Below, piece by piece: positions 25,788 through 34,265 of a DNA stretch of 64,000 nt; positions within the stretch are counted from its first letter, which is position 1; each line of letters starts with the position of its first letter. This stretch comes from Gordonibacter pamelaeae. Lineage in GTDB: Bacteria; Actinomycetota; Coriobacteriia; Coriobacteriales; Eggerthellaceae. The notes under the pieces are model-generated. The model did no database searches. It was not told the DNA's origin and saw only the letters and a list, made by a program, of their open reading frames with translations. Location of the stretch: assembly GCF_042665095.1 (NCBI RefSeq), contig NZ_JBHTBV010000009.1; one strand, written 5' to 3'. The position numbers were made by a program, and so were the translations under genes.

Positions 25788-28340
25788 GTGGCCCGTCAGT
25801 CAGCACCCGCATCGAACAAGTCGAAACCGTCCTCCTCCGCCAAGCCGAAGGGCAAGGCGGCGTCGCCCGCCGAGAAGAGCGCCCGCAAGGGGGGTGGGAA
25901 GGCCGCCCAGGCAGCCCCCGCCGCAGACGGGCACCTCATCGACGAGCGCACGCGCCGCGACATCACGGGCGTCGCGTTCGCCGTGGCGGCCGTCGTGCTG
26001 TTCGTGGCGGCCGTCATGCCCACGAGCGCCGTGGTCACGTCGTTCGTGTCGACGGCGCTGCACCTGACGCTCGGCCTGGGCGCCTACCTGCTGCCGTTCT
26101 TCCTGCTCGTCATCGGCGCGAGCTTCCTCGTCCGTTTCGATCGCGAGCGCGTGCCGGCGCGCGTGTCGGTGGGCCTCGTCATGATACTGGTCGCCGTGCT
26201 CGTGCTGCTGGCGCTGTTCACGCCCCTTGCGCCCGGCGAGGAGGGCGCGCCGGCGGCGCTCTTCGAGCCCGCCCAGCTCTCCGCGCGCGGCGGCTACGTG
26301 GGCGCCGGCGTCGCCTGGGTCGGCTTCACGCTGTTCGGCCAGGTCATATCGTGCATCATCATGTTCGGCGTCATGGCGGCCGGATTCGTGGTCATCGGGT
26401 TCTCGCTCTCGAAGCTCATCGAGCGCGTGCAGGACAAGCGCGCCGAGGCCGAGGACGGCGCGGAGGTGCTGGGGGCCCCGGCCTACGCCCGCGTGAAGAA
26501 GGCCGGGGAGGCGGGCGGCTTCGTTCCGCTCACGGCCGGGGAGGGCGCTGCGCCCACGAGCGTGCTGCCCCGCGCTAAGAAAGGACGCCGGGGCGGGGAC
26601 GCCGCATCCGGCGACGAGGCGAAGGGCAAGCCGAAGCGCGCCTCGTCCTCGCTCGACACCCAGGTCATCGGCGGGCGGCGCGCACCCTTCGATGCGCCCG
26701 ACGCCGTGGAGCAGCCCCTGACGCGCAAGCTCGGCCGCGCGCGGGCCGCGGCCGACGCCGAGAAGAAGGCCCCCTCTCCCAAGGCGTCGTCCGCGGCCAC
26801 GCCGCTCGCCACCCCCCGCCCGGCGGATGGCTTCGAGCTGCCCCCCTTCGACATCCTGGCCACCAGCACGTCGGCCAAGAAGGACAAGGCCACCGACGCC
26901 GAGCTCACCGAGACGGCGGCCTGCCTCCAGGAGACGCTCGAGAGCTTCACCATCATGGCCGAGGTCGTGGGCTGGGTGGCCGGGCCCACGGTGACGCTGT
27001 TCAAGGTGGACCTGCCCGCCGGCGTGCGCGTGAGCCGCATCACGGCGCTCGAGCAGGACATCGCGCTCGCGCTGGCAGCGCCCGGCGTGCGCATCTTCGC
27101 GCCCATCCCCGGCACGAACTACGTCGGCATCGAGGTGCCGAACCGCACGCGCCAGACGGTGCTTCTGGGCGACGTGCTGAAAGACGCCCCGGCCGGGCCC
27201 TTGCAGGTGGCCATCGGCAAGGACGTGGAGGGACGCTCCATCGTGTCGGACCTGGCCAAGATGCCCCACCTGCTCATCGGCGGCACCACGGGATCGGGCA
27301 AGTCGGTGTCGGTGAACGCCATGATCATGTCCATCCTCATGCGCGCCACGCCCGCCGAGGTGCGCTTCATCATGATCGACCCCAAGCGCGTGGAGTTCAC
27401 GCCCTACAACGGCATCCCGCACCTCTACGTGCCGGTGGTCACCGAGGCCCGCGAGGCCGCGAGCGCGCTGTCGTGGGGCGTGGCGGAGATGGAGCGGCGC
27501 TTGAAGGTGTTCTCGAAGGTGGGCGCCCGCAACATCGGCCAGTACAACGCGAAGGTGCAGGCCGAGCAGGCCACCATCGAGCAGGCCGAGCAGGCGGGCA
27601 AGGAGCCGCCGGCCGCGGAGCTGGGCGACGAGCTCCCCTACATCGTCATCATCATCGACGAGCTGGCCGACCTCATGATGAACGTGGGCAAGGAGGTGGA
27701 GTTCTCCATCAGCCGCATCGCGCAGCTCGCGCGCGCGGCCGGCATCCACCTCATCGTGGCCACGCAGCGCCCGTCCACCAACGTGGTCACGGGCCTCATT
27801 AAGGCGAACATCACGAACCGCATCGCGTTCAACGTGGCCAGCGGCATCGACAGCCGCGTCGTGCTGGACACGCCGGGCGCCGAGCGCCTCATCGGCCTGG
27901 GCGATCTGCTCCTGTCGAAGCCCGAGTACGCCAAGCCCCAGCGCATCCAGGGCTGCTACGTGTCCGAGGACGAGATCAACGCCGTGGTGGAGCTGCTCAA
28001 GGCGCAGGGCGAGCCCGAGTACCACTCGGAGATCCTGCAGACGAACCTCATCACGCTGGGCGCGTCGCAGCCCGACGGCAGCGGCGGCTCGTGCACGTCT
28101 GACGACCCCCTCGTCTGGGAGGCGGCCGAGATCGTGGTGTCGAGCGGCCTCGGCTCGACGTCGAACATACAGCGGCGCCTGAAAGTTGGCTATTCGCGCG
28201 CCGGGCGTATAATGGACATGCTCGAGGAAAAGGGCGTCGTGGGACCGCCGAACGGCAGCAAGCCCCGCGAGGTCCTGGTGGACGCCATGGAGCTGGAGAC
28301 GTTGAAGGCGTTCGAGGCGCAGGACTCAAGCGAGGAGTGA
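25788..28340 (+). CDS. ftsK: DNA translocase FtsK/SpoIIIE
   Basis: An N-terminal basic arm precedes four membrane helices (about residues 55-220), then a low-complexity linker, and the motor: Walker A GGTTGSGKS near residue 498, Walker B IVIIIDELADLMM, ATQRPSTNVVTG, and a C-terminal gamma winged helix (SNIQRRLKVGYSRAGRIMDMLEE) that reads KOPS-type DNA sites. It pumps chromosome DNA through the septum. GTG 25788 is chosen because AAAAGGAG lies seven bases upstream; a TATAAT (25696-25701) inside the preceding gap may be its promoter. The product is 850 residues. Confidence 0.94.
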   Translation: MARQSAPASNKSKPSSSAKPKGKAASPAEKSARKGGGKAAQAAPAADGHLIDERTRRDITGVAFAVAAVVLFVAAVMPTSAVVTSFVSTALHLTLGLGAYLLPFFLLVIGASFLVRFDRERVPARVSVGLVMILVAVLVLLALFTPLAPGEEGAPAALFEPAQLSARGGYVGAGVAWVGFTLFGQVISCIIMFGVMAAGFVVIGFSLSKLIERVQDKRAEAEDGAEVLGAPAYARVKKAGEAGGFVPLTAGEGAAPTSVLPRAKKGRRGGDAASGDEAKGKPKRASSSLDTQVIGGRRAPFDAPDAVEQPLTRKLGRARAAADAEKKAPSPKASSAATPLATPRPADGFELPPFDILATSTSAKKDKATDAELTETAACLQETLESFTIMAEVVGWVAGPTVTLFKVDLPAGVRVSRITALEQDIALALAAPGVRIFAPIPGTNYVGIEVPNRTRQTVLLGDVLKDAPAGPLQVAIGKDVEGRSIVSDLAKMPHLLIGGTTGSGKSVSVNAMIMSILMRATPAEVRFIMIDPKRVEFTPYNGIPHLYVPVVTEAREAASALSWGVAEMERRLKVFSKVGARNIGQYNAKVQAEQATIEQAEQAGKEPPAAELGDELPYIVIIIDELADLMMNVGKEVEFSISRIAQLARAAGIHLIVATQRPSTNVVTGLIKANITNRIAFNVASGIDSRVVLDTPGAERLIGLGDLLLSKPEYAKPQRIQGCYVSEDEINAVVELLKAQGEPEYHSEILQTNLITLGASQPDGSGGSCTSDDPLVWEAAEIVVSSGLGSTSNIQRRLKVGYSRAGRIMDMLEEKGVVGPPNGSKPREVLVDAMELETLKAFEAQDSSEE

Positions 28341-28344
28341 CGAC

Positions 28345-29475
28345 GTGGCACAGATGACATTCGGAACGGTTTTGCAGGAGGCCCGCGAACGGAAGGGCCT
28401 TGATCTGTCCACGGCGGCCCGGCGCCTGCGCATCAGGCCCGACATCCTGCGCTCCATCGAGGAGGACGACTTCGCGCGCATGCCCCCGCGCGGCTACACA
28501 CGCAACATGGTGAACGCCTACGCGCGCCTCCTGGGGCTGAACCCCACCGAGATCACCCGCATGTACCTGGACGAGGCCTACGCCTACCAGGTGGGCCGCG
28601 CCCGCTCGGACGTGCGTCCGAGCGGCTTCGACATGGGCGGCACGTCGCGCACGAAGCGCTCCGGGGCCGCGCGCCCGGCACCGCACGAGGAGCCCGAGGA
28701 GCGCGTGCCGCGCCAGAACGCGTTCGGGCGCACGCTCTACGACGACCGCACCTCCTACACGCGCCCCGACTGCGGCCGCGGGGCGGCCCCGGCAACCGGG
28801 GCGCGCCTGTACTCGGAGGACCGCACGCACACGAGCCGCCACTCGGCGCTGCCGAACGGCCACTACACGAACTTCTACGCAGGCCCCAAGGCTCCGAGCG
28901 GCGTGCAGTCGAAGCTGCCGTTCGTCATCGCGGGCGCGGTCATCCTCGTGGTGCTGATCGTCGTGCTCGTGTTCGCGTTCGGGGGCAAGGGCGGCGGCGA
29001 GGAGGACCTGCCGGCCGTGCCCGTGACGGGCATCGACGACACCACCCAGGGCGAGGGCGACGAGGGCTCCCAGGAACCCGTCGCATCGCCTGCGCCGGTG
29101 GCGCCCACGAGCGCCAAGGTCGTCTACGAGGTGGCGTCGGGGCAGTCGGTGTACATGGATATCTACGAGGACGGAAGCATCACCTCGGGCGGCACCGTCG
29201 ACGGGCCTGCCAAGAAGGAGTTCGACGTCACCGGCACGTTCAAGATCGTCACCTCGAATCCTGGCGGCGTGACCGTCACCGTTGACGGGACGAAGCTCGA
29301 GCCGACGGGCGACGAGAGCACCGGCATCAACTCGTTCAGCGTGGACTTCCCGGCCATCCTCGAGCAGTGGAAGGCCGACCACCCGACCGCCGGCACGACG
29401 GGAACAAACGGCACGACGGGAACGGGCGCATCCGGCACCGGCGCGACGGACGGCACGGACACGCCGGCCGCCTAG
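28345..29475 (+). CDS. rodZ: RodZ-like protein: cytoplasmic HTH, membrane helix, DUF4115 domain
   Basis: Residues 1-75 are a RodZ-type helix-turn-helix (FGTVLQEARERKGLDLSTAARRL; YTRNMVNAYARLLGL). A linker leads to one membrane helix at about residues 191-212 and an external beta domain of DUF4115 type ending in a Thr/Gly-rich tail. RodZ links MreB to the elongation machinery and its relatives occur next to ftsK in Gram-positive bacteria. GTG 28345 follows CGAGGAG and lies four bases after ftsK. No MreB gene is in the window; whether this lineage uses MreB was not determined. Confidence 0.85.
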   Translation: MAQMTFGTVLQEARERKGLDLSTAARRLRIRPDILRSIEEDDFARMPPRGYTRNMVNAYARLLGLNPTEITRMYLDEAYAYQVGRARSDVRPSGFDMGGTSRTKRSGAARPAPHEEPEERVPRQNAFGRTLYDDRTSYTRPDCGRGAAPATGARLYSEDRTHTSRHSALPNGHYTNFYAGPKAPSGVQSKLPFVIAGAVILVVLIVVLVFAFGGKGGGEEDLPAVPVTGIDDTTQGEGDEGSQEPVASPAPVAPTSAKVVYEVASGQSVYMDIYEDGSITSGGTVDGPAKKEFDVTGTFKIVTSNPGGVTVTVDGTKLEPTGDESTGINSFSVDFPAILEQWKADHPTAGTTGTNGTTGTGASGTGATDGTDTPAA

Positions 29476-29824
29476 CCTCCCGGCCAACCGCAAACCAGCT
29501 TGCCGGCCTCTCCAATCCAGCCGGCCGAGGACGCTCGCCCGATGGCGGCCGCCCCGGCGCATTCGACCAACCTCCAAGGTTGACCGCGTGCGCCGGGGCG
29601 GCCGTCTTTATTCTCACGCCTTCGGCCGGCTGATGAAGAAGAGAGAACCGCATGTTTTTCGCGCTTCGCAATTCGCCGGCCGGCAAGAAGAGAACCGCTC
29701 CCTTCGCGCTCTGTGGAACTCGCCTGCAATCGCTGCGCGGGCGGGACGAAATAGGGTATGCTGGTCGGAAACGAAAAACGAGGCGGCCCGCGCGCTTGGC
29801 GGGCCGATGAGGAAGGGAGCACCC
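29476..29824. other. 349-bp gap after rodZ: terminator, tandem repeat, leader of yajQ
   Basis: The gap holds the rodZ terminator (29547-29610), an imperfect direct repeat of about 45 bases (29635-29680 and 29685-29728, each starting AAGAAGAGA and continuing AACCGC, then TTCGCGCT), and a CGGCCCGC/GCGGGCCG hairpin (about 29784-29806) before the yajQ ribosome site GAGGAAGG. A TATGCT hexamer near 29757 could be a -10 box. I see no gene in it. Confidence 0.5.
29547..29610 (+). terminator. Terminator of the ftsK-rodZ operon
   Basis: GGCCGCCCCGGCGCA (29547-29561) pairs perfectly with 29589-29603; the loop carries an inner CAACC/GGTTG hairpin, and GTCTTTATTCT follows. The 15-bp stem with a T-rich tail is a strong terminator about 70 bases after rodZ. 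Confidence 0.75.
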
Positions 29825-30322
29825 ATGGCGAAAGAGTGCAGCTTCGACGTCGTGTCCACGGTGGACATGCAGGAGGTCGACAACGCGTTCCAGCAGGCGA
29901 AGAAGGAGCTTGCCCAACGCTACGACCTGAAGGACTCCGGCGCCGAGATCACGCTCGACAAGGCGAACAAGGCCATCACGGTGGCCGCCCCGGCGGAGTT
30001 CGTGGCCAAGCAGGTCATCGACGTCATCGCCTCGAAGCTCGTGAAGCGCGGCATCGATTTGGGCTCCGTGAAGTGGGGCGAGGCGCAGCCGGCCGCCGGG
30101 CAGAGCGTGCGCCAGACGGCGAGCATCGTCGAGGGCATCGACAAGGACACGGCCGGCAAGATCAACAAGGACATCAAGGCCACCAAGCTCAAGGTGAAGG
30201 TGCAGATCGAGGGCGACAAGCTGCGCGTGTCGAGCACCTCCCGCGACACGCTCCAGGAGGTTATCGCCTTCCTGAAGGGCCAGGACTACGGCCAGCCGCT
30301 CCAGTACGTCAACTACCGCTAG
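29825..30322 (+). CDS. YajQ-family nucleotide-binding protein
   Basis: The start CSFDVVSTVDMQEVDNAFQQAKKEL, QRYDLKD and the end SRDTLQEVIAFLKGQDYGQPLQYVNYR are the YajQ/UPF0234 signature. Members have a tandem RNP-like fold and bind nucleotides; some bind cyclic di-GMP. The length of 165 residues is standard. It begins after a GAGGAAGG site and lies eight bases before rimO. Confidence 0.92.
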   Translation: MAKECSFDVVSTVDMQEVDNAFQQAKKELAQRYDLKDSGAEITLDKANKAITVAAPAEFVAKQVIDVIASKLVKRGIDLGSVKWGEAQPAAGQSVRQTASIVEGIDKDTAGKINKDIKATKLKVKVQIEGDKLRVSSTSRDTLQEVIAFLKGQDYGQPLQYVNYR

Positions 30323-30330
30323 GCCGCGCG

Positions 30331-31656
30331 GTGGGCAACGAGAGGGCGCGCGGGGGCGAGGGCCGGAAGTCCGTGGCGTTCGTCACGCTGGGATGCGCCA
30401 AGAACGAGGTGGACACCGAGCACATGCGCGCCCGGGCGACCGCGGCAGGCTACGCGCTGACGGACGACCCCGAGGCGGCCGACGCCATCGTGGTGAACAC
30501 GTGCTCGTTCATCCAGGCGGCCACCGAGGAGAGCCTCGAGGCGATCTTCGAGGCGGCCGACCTGCCGAACGTGCGTGACGGGGGTGCTGCGCTCGTCGTG
30601 GCCGGCTGCATGCCGGCGCGCTACGGCGAGGACCTCGAGGCCGAGCTGACCGAGGCAGGCGCCTTCGTGCCGTGCTCGCACGAGGACGACATCGTGCTCG
30701 TGCTGGCCGACGTCATCGGCGAGGCGTCGCCCGGGGCGGAGGGCGCGCCCGCGCGCGGCGTGGCAGGCGAGCGCGGCCCCGTGTCGGCCTATGTGAAGAT
30801 ATCGGACGGCTGCGACCGCTTCTGCTCGTACTGCACCATCCCGTACATCCGCGGGCGCTACCGCAGCTTCCCGCTCGACGACGTGCGCGCCGAGGTGGCC
30901 GCCAAGGTGGCGGCCGGCGTGCGCGAGATCGTGCTCATCGCCCAGGACACGGGCCGCTGGGGCACGGACTTCGAGGAGCCCTCGACGCTGGCCGCGCTCG
31001 TGGGTGCGCTGGCCGAGGAGCATCCCGGCACGTGGTTCCGCGTCATGTATTTGCAGCCCGAGGGCTTGACCGACGAGTACCTGGAGGCCGTGGCCGCGCA
31101 CCCCAACGTGTGCGACTACTTCGACATCCCGCTGCAGCACGTCGACGCGGGCATCCTCCGGGCCATGAACCGCACGGGATCGCGCGGCGAATTCGAGGAG
31201 CTGCTCGCACGCGTGCGCCGCCGCATCCCGGACGCCACGCTGCGTACGACGCTCATAGCGGGCTTCCCCGGCGAGACGGACGGCCAGTTCGAGGAGCTGT
31301 GCGCCTTCGTGGAGGATGCCGGGTTCGATTACGTGGGCGTGTTCCCCTACTCGCGCGAGGAGGGAACGCGCGCGTTCGACCTGCCGGGCCAGGTGGACGA
31401 GGACGAGAAGGCCGACCGGGCCCAGCGCCTGCGCGACGTGGCGGACGCCGTGTGCGCGCCGCGCGTGGCCGAGCGCATCGGACGCACGCTCGACGTGCTC
31501 GTGGAAGGGCGCGAGGAGGACGGGCAGCTGTTCGGCCGCGCCATGTGCCAGGCCCCCGAGGTGGACGGCGTCACCTACCTCGAGGACGGCGAGGTGGGGC
31601 AGGTCGTGCGCGTGACGATCGGGGACACGCTGCTCTACGAGATGGAAGGTGCGTGA
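30331..31656 (+). CDS. rimO: Ribosomal protein S12 methylthiotransferase RimO
   Basis: The MTTase domain reads VAFVTLGCAKNEVDTEHM, the Cys loop NTCSFIQAATEESLEAI, the radical-SAM motif SDGCDRFCSYCTIPYIRGRYRSF and a C-terminal TRAM domain. LGCAKNEVD and CTIPYIRG are specific to RimO, which methylthiolates an aspartate of S12. GTG 30331 is taken as start (441 residues), but it has no clear ribosome site and GTG 30373 is also possible. Its TGA overlaps the GTG of the next gene by four bases. Confidence 0.92.
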   Translation: MGNERARGGEGRKSVAFVTLGCAKNEVDTEHMRARATAAGYALTDDPEAADAIVVNTCSFIQAATEESLEAIFEAADLPNVRDGGAALVVAGCMPARYGEDLEAELTEAGAFVPCSHEDDIVLVLADVIGEASPGAEGAPARGVAGERGPVSAYVKISDGCDRFCSYCTIPYIRGRYRSFPLDDVRAEVAAKVAAGVREIVLIAQDTGRWGTDFEEPSTLAALVGALAEEHPGTWFRVMYLQPEGLTDEYLEAVAAHPNVCDYFDIPLQHVDAGILRAMNRTGSRGEFEELLARVRRRIPDATLRTTLIAGFPGETDGQFEELCAFVEDAGFDYVGVFPYSREEGTRAFDLPGQVDEDEKADRAQRLRDVADAVCAPRVAERIGRTLDVLVEGREEDGQLFGRAMCQAPEVDGVTYLEDGEVGQVVRVTIGDTLLYEMEGA

Positions 31657-32921
31657 CCAGGCCCATGGCCCCAACCGACCAGGCGAAGCCGACGTCGACC
31701 GACAAGCTCATGACGCCCGCCAACATCGTCACGCTCGCGCGCATCTGCCTCGTGCCGGTGTTCGTGGTCGTGCTCATCAGCCCTTGGCCGCAGTGGCTGG
31801 GGCTGCCGCAGGTGGCCGACGACGCGAAGAGCCTCATCGCGGCCGGCATCTTCATCCTCATATCGTGCACCGACTGGCTCGACGGCTACCTGGCCCGCAG
31901 CCGCGGCGAGGTCACGGACTTCGGCAAGTTCATGGACCCGCTGGCCGACAAGATACTCGTGGCCGCGGCGCTGCTCGCGCTCATCGAGCTGGGGTCGCTG
32001 CCCAGCTGGGTCGCGCTCGTCATCCTGGCGCGCGAGTTCATCGTGTCGGGCGTGCGCATGGTGGCCGCCAGCGAGGGCGTGGTCATAGCGGCCAGCTGGT
32101 ACGGCAAGTTCAAGACCGTGTTCCAGATGGCCGCCATCGTGCTTTTCTGCGTGAAGGACTCCTACATGGTGGGCAGCTTGAACGCGGCGCTCTCAGACTG
32201 GCTGTGGCTTCTGAGCTGGGGGGTGATGATAATCGCGCTCGTGCTGACCGTGGTGTCCATGCTGGACTACATCGCGAAGGCCCGCCATCTCATCGGGTTC
32301 GGGCGCAAGCCCAAGGGCGCGGTGGCGGACGGCCTCGGAAGCATCCCCACGGCCGAGGGGACGGCCCCTGCGGAGGACGCGGCGGGGGAGCCCCGGCCGC
32401 TCACGGGCGCCGAGGCGGCCTCCATCGAGCCCGAGGCCCTCGATGCCCTGGCGCGCCGGGTGCTCGGGTCCGCGCGGCGGGCCGGGGTGCGGCTCGGCAC
32501 GGCCGAGAGCCTTACCGGAGGCCTGGTGGCCGCCGCGCTCACCGGCGTGCCGGGCAGCTCGGAAACGGTGCGTGGCGGCGTGGTGAGCTACGTGAACGAC
32601 GTGAAGCACGGGGTTCTGGGCGTGCCGCGCGAGACGCTCGAGCGGCATGGCGCGGTGAGCGCGGAAACGGCCCGCGCCATGGCTCAGGGCGCGCGGCGCG
32701 ACCTGGGGGCCGACATAGCGGTGTCCGTCACCGGCATCGCCGGTCCGGGAGGCGCCGAGCCGGGCAAGCCGGTGGGCACGGTATGGGTCGGGCTGGCCGA
32801 TGCGGAGGGCGCCGAGGCGCGTCTGCACGAGTTCCCGGGCGATCGCGCCCAGGTGCGCCTGCTGACCGTGCGCGCCGCGCTGGAGCGCCTGGAGGAGGCC
32901 TTGGAGGGCGCGGACGCGTGA
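31653..32921 (+). CDS. pgsA: PgsA-CinA fusion: phosphatidylglycerophosphate synthase with C-terminal nicotinamide-nucleotide amidase domain
   Basis: Residues 10-215 are a CDP-alcohol phosphatidyltransferase: TPANIVTLARICLVP, the catalytic motif DWLDGYLARSRGEVTDFGKFMDPLADK (D-x2-D-G-x2-A-R-x8-G-x3-D-x3-D) and several membrane helices. A linker of about 55 residues leads to a CinA C-terminal domain at about residues 268-420 (LGTAESLTGGLVAAALTGVPG; SVTGIAGPGGAEPGKPVGTVW), the PncC-type amidase. The reading frame is continuous. GTG 31653 overlaps rimO and follows GGAAGG. The parts correspond to adjacent pgsA and cinA genes before recA in Bacillus; the N-terminal MoeA-like half of full CinA is absent. 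Confidence 0.88.
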   Translation: MTRPMAPTDQAKPTSTDKLMTPANIVTLARICLVPVFVVVLISPWPQWLGLPQVADDAKSLIAAGIFILISCTDWLDGYLARSRGEVTDFGKFMDPLADKILVAAALLALIELGSLPSWVALVILAREFIVSGVRMVAASEGVVIAASWYGKFKTVFQMAAIVLFCVKDSYMVGSLNAALSDWLWLLSWGVMIIALVLTVVSMLDYIAKARHLIGFGRKPKGAVADGLGSIPTAEGTAPAEDAAGEPRPLTGAEAASIEPEALDALARRVLGSARRAGVRLGTAESLTGGLVAAALTGVPGSSETVRGGVVSYVNDVKHGVLGVPRETLERHGAVSAETARAMAQGARRDLGADIAVSVTGIAGPGGAEPGKPVGTVWVGLADAEGAEARLHEFPGDRAQVRLLTVRAALERLEEALEGADA

Positions 32922-32974
32922 TCGGGGCCGGGCGTGCGGACTTGCCGCGTTTCCGCTGGATTCGCGCTGGAAAC

Positions 32975-33128
32975 GTGCAAGGTCCCCGCGGCGGGCGCGC
33001 AAGGTTCCGGCAAGGTTCGCACGGTTGCCGCGTATGATCCGCGCAAGGTTCCGGAGGCTTCCCGACGGTCTTTTTCCGGTTCCCGCGCAAGGTTGCGGCA
33101 GTATGCTTTTCCCGCAGCGAATCGCGCT
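32975..33128 (+). repeat. Phased 22/44-bp repeats upstream of recA
   Basis: GCGCAAGGTTCCGG occurs identically at 32997-33010 and 33041-33054 and with one change (GCGCAAGGTTGCGG) at 33085-33098, exactly 44 bases apart. Weaker versions start at 32975 (GTGCAAGGTCC) and 33019 (GCACGGTTGCC), giving a 22-base period, two helical turns. The array ends a few tens of bases before the recA promoter. Confidence 0.75.
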
Positions 33129-33135
33129 GCAAGTC

Positions 33136-33163
33136 TTGACAGACAAACATATGTACGCATAAT
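33136..33163 (+). promoter_or_regulatory. recA promoter with embedded SOS (LexA) box
   Basis: TTGACA (33136-33141), a 16-base spacer and CATAAT (33158-33163) form the promoter. The spacer contains CAAACATATGTACG (33144-33157), which matches the Gram-positive LexA box CGAACATATGTTCG at 12 of 14 positions. LexA, encoded at 43270-43908, should block this promoter. Confidence 0.88.
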
Positions 33164-33205
33164 AGAAGAATGACGAAAAGCCGCTACGCCGGGGGAAGAA
33201 GGACC

Positions 33206-34264
33206 ATGAACGACGAAAAAGCGAAGATGCTCAAGCTCACGACCGACCAGATCGAGTCGAAGTTCGGGCAGGGATCCATCATGAAGCTCGGCGAGGACGG
33301 CAAGGAGCTCAACATCGGCGTGATCCCCACGGGAGCGCTGCCGCTCGACGCCGCGCTCGGCATCGGCGGCGTGCCGCGGGGCCGCATCATCGAGGTGTAC
33401 GGCCCCGAGTCGAGCGGCAAGACCACGCTCGCCCTGCAGATCCTCGCGGAGGCCCAGGCCATGGGCGGCATCGTGGCGTTCATCGACGCCGAGCACGCGC
33501 TCGACCCTGTGTACGCGGCGCGCCTGGGCGTGGATATCGACGAGGTGCTCATCTCCCAGCCCGACACCGGCGAGCAGGCCCTCGAGATCTGCGACATGCT
33601 CGTGCGCTCGGGCGCCATCGACGCCGTGGTCGTGGACTCCGTGGCCGCGCTCGTGCCCCGCGCCGAGATCGAGGGCGAGATCGGCGACACCACGGTGGGC
33701 CTGCAGGCGCGCCTCATGTCGCAGGCCCTGCGCAAGCTGGCGGGCTCGCTCTCCAAGTCGAACACCACGTGCATCTTCATCAACCAGCTGCGCGAGAAGA
33801 TCGGCGTCATGTTCGGCAACCCCGAGACCACGACCGGCGGCCGCGCCCTCAAGTTCTTCTCCAGCGTGCGCATCGACATCCGCCGCATCGACTCCATCAA
33901 GAAGGACGGCGAGATAACGGGCAACCGCGTGCGCGCCAAGGTCGTGAAGAACAAGGTGGCCCCGCCGTTCAAGCAGGCCGAGTTCGACCTCATGTACGGC
34001 GAGGGTATCTCGCGGGAAGGGTGCATCGTCGACATGGCGGTGGAGGCCGGCGTGGCCAAGAAGAGCGGCGCGTGGTACACCTACGGCGAGGAGCGCCTGG
34101 GCCAGGGCCGCGAGGCGGCGAAGCAGACGCTCAAGGAGAACCCCGACCTGCGCGAGGAGATAGAGCTCAAGGTGCGCGAGGCCTTCGAGATCCCCGTCAT
34201 CACCCGCACCGCCGACGAGGCTGACGCGATGTCCCCCGTGGCGAAGCCCGCCAAGAAGAAGTAG
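33206..34264 (+). CDS. recA: Recombinase RecA
   Basis: The protein has KFGQGSIMKLGE, Walker A GPESSGKT (66-73), FIDAEHALDP, VVDSVAALVPRAEIEGEIGD, the L2 loop INQLREKIGVMFGNPETTTGG and a Lys-rich C-terminus. It forms the strand-exchange filament and triggers LexA self-cleavage. ATG 33206 (MNDEKAKML) is chosen over ATG 33170 because GGGGGAAGAAGGA lies just upstream. The product is 352 residues. It is controlled by the SOS box at 33144 and followed one base later by recX. Confidence 0.97.
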   Translation: MNDEKAKMLKLTTDQIESKFGQGSIMKLGEDGKELNIGVIPTGALPLDAALGIGGVPRGRIIEVYGPESSGKTTLALQILAEAQAMGGIVAFIDAEHALDPVYAARLGVDIDEVLISQPDTGEQALEICDMLVRSGAIDAVVVDSVAALVPRAEIEGEIGDTTVGLQARLMSQALRKLAGSLSKSNTTCIFINQLREKIGVMFGNPETTTGGRALKFFSSVRIDIRRIDSIKKDGEITGNRVRAKVVKNKVAPPFKQAEFDLMYGEGISREGCIVDMAVEAGVAKKSGAWYTYGEERLGQGREAAKQTLKENPDLREEIELKVREAFEIPVITRTADEADAMSPVAKPAKKK

Positions 34265-34265
34265 C

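Noticed and set aside
25708..26067. ATG six bases after TATAAT that would start a leaderless ORF over ftsK
   Set aside because: It is out of frame with ftsK and gives a low-complexity Arg/Pro protein; the GTG at 25788 with AAAAGGAG is a better use of this promoter.
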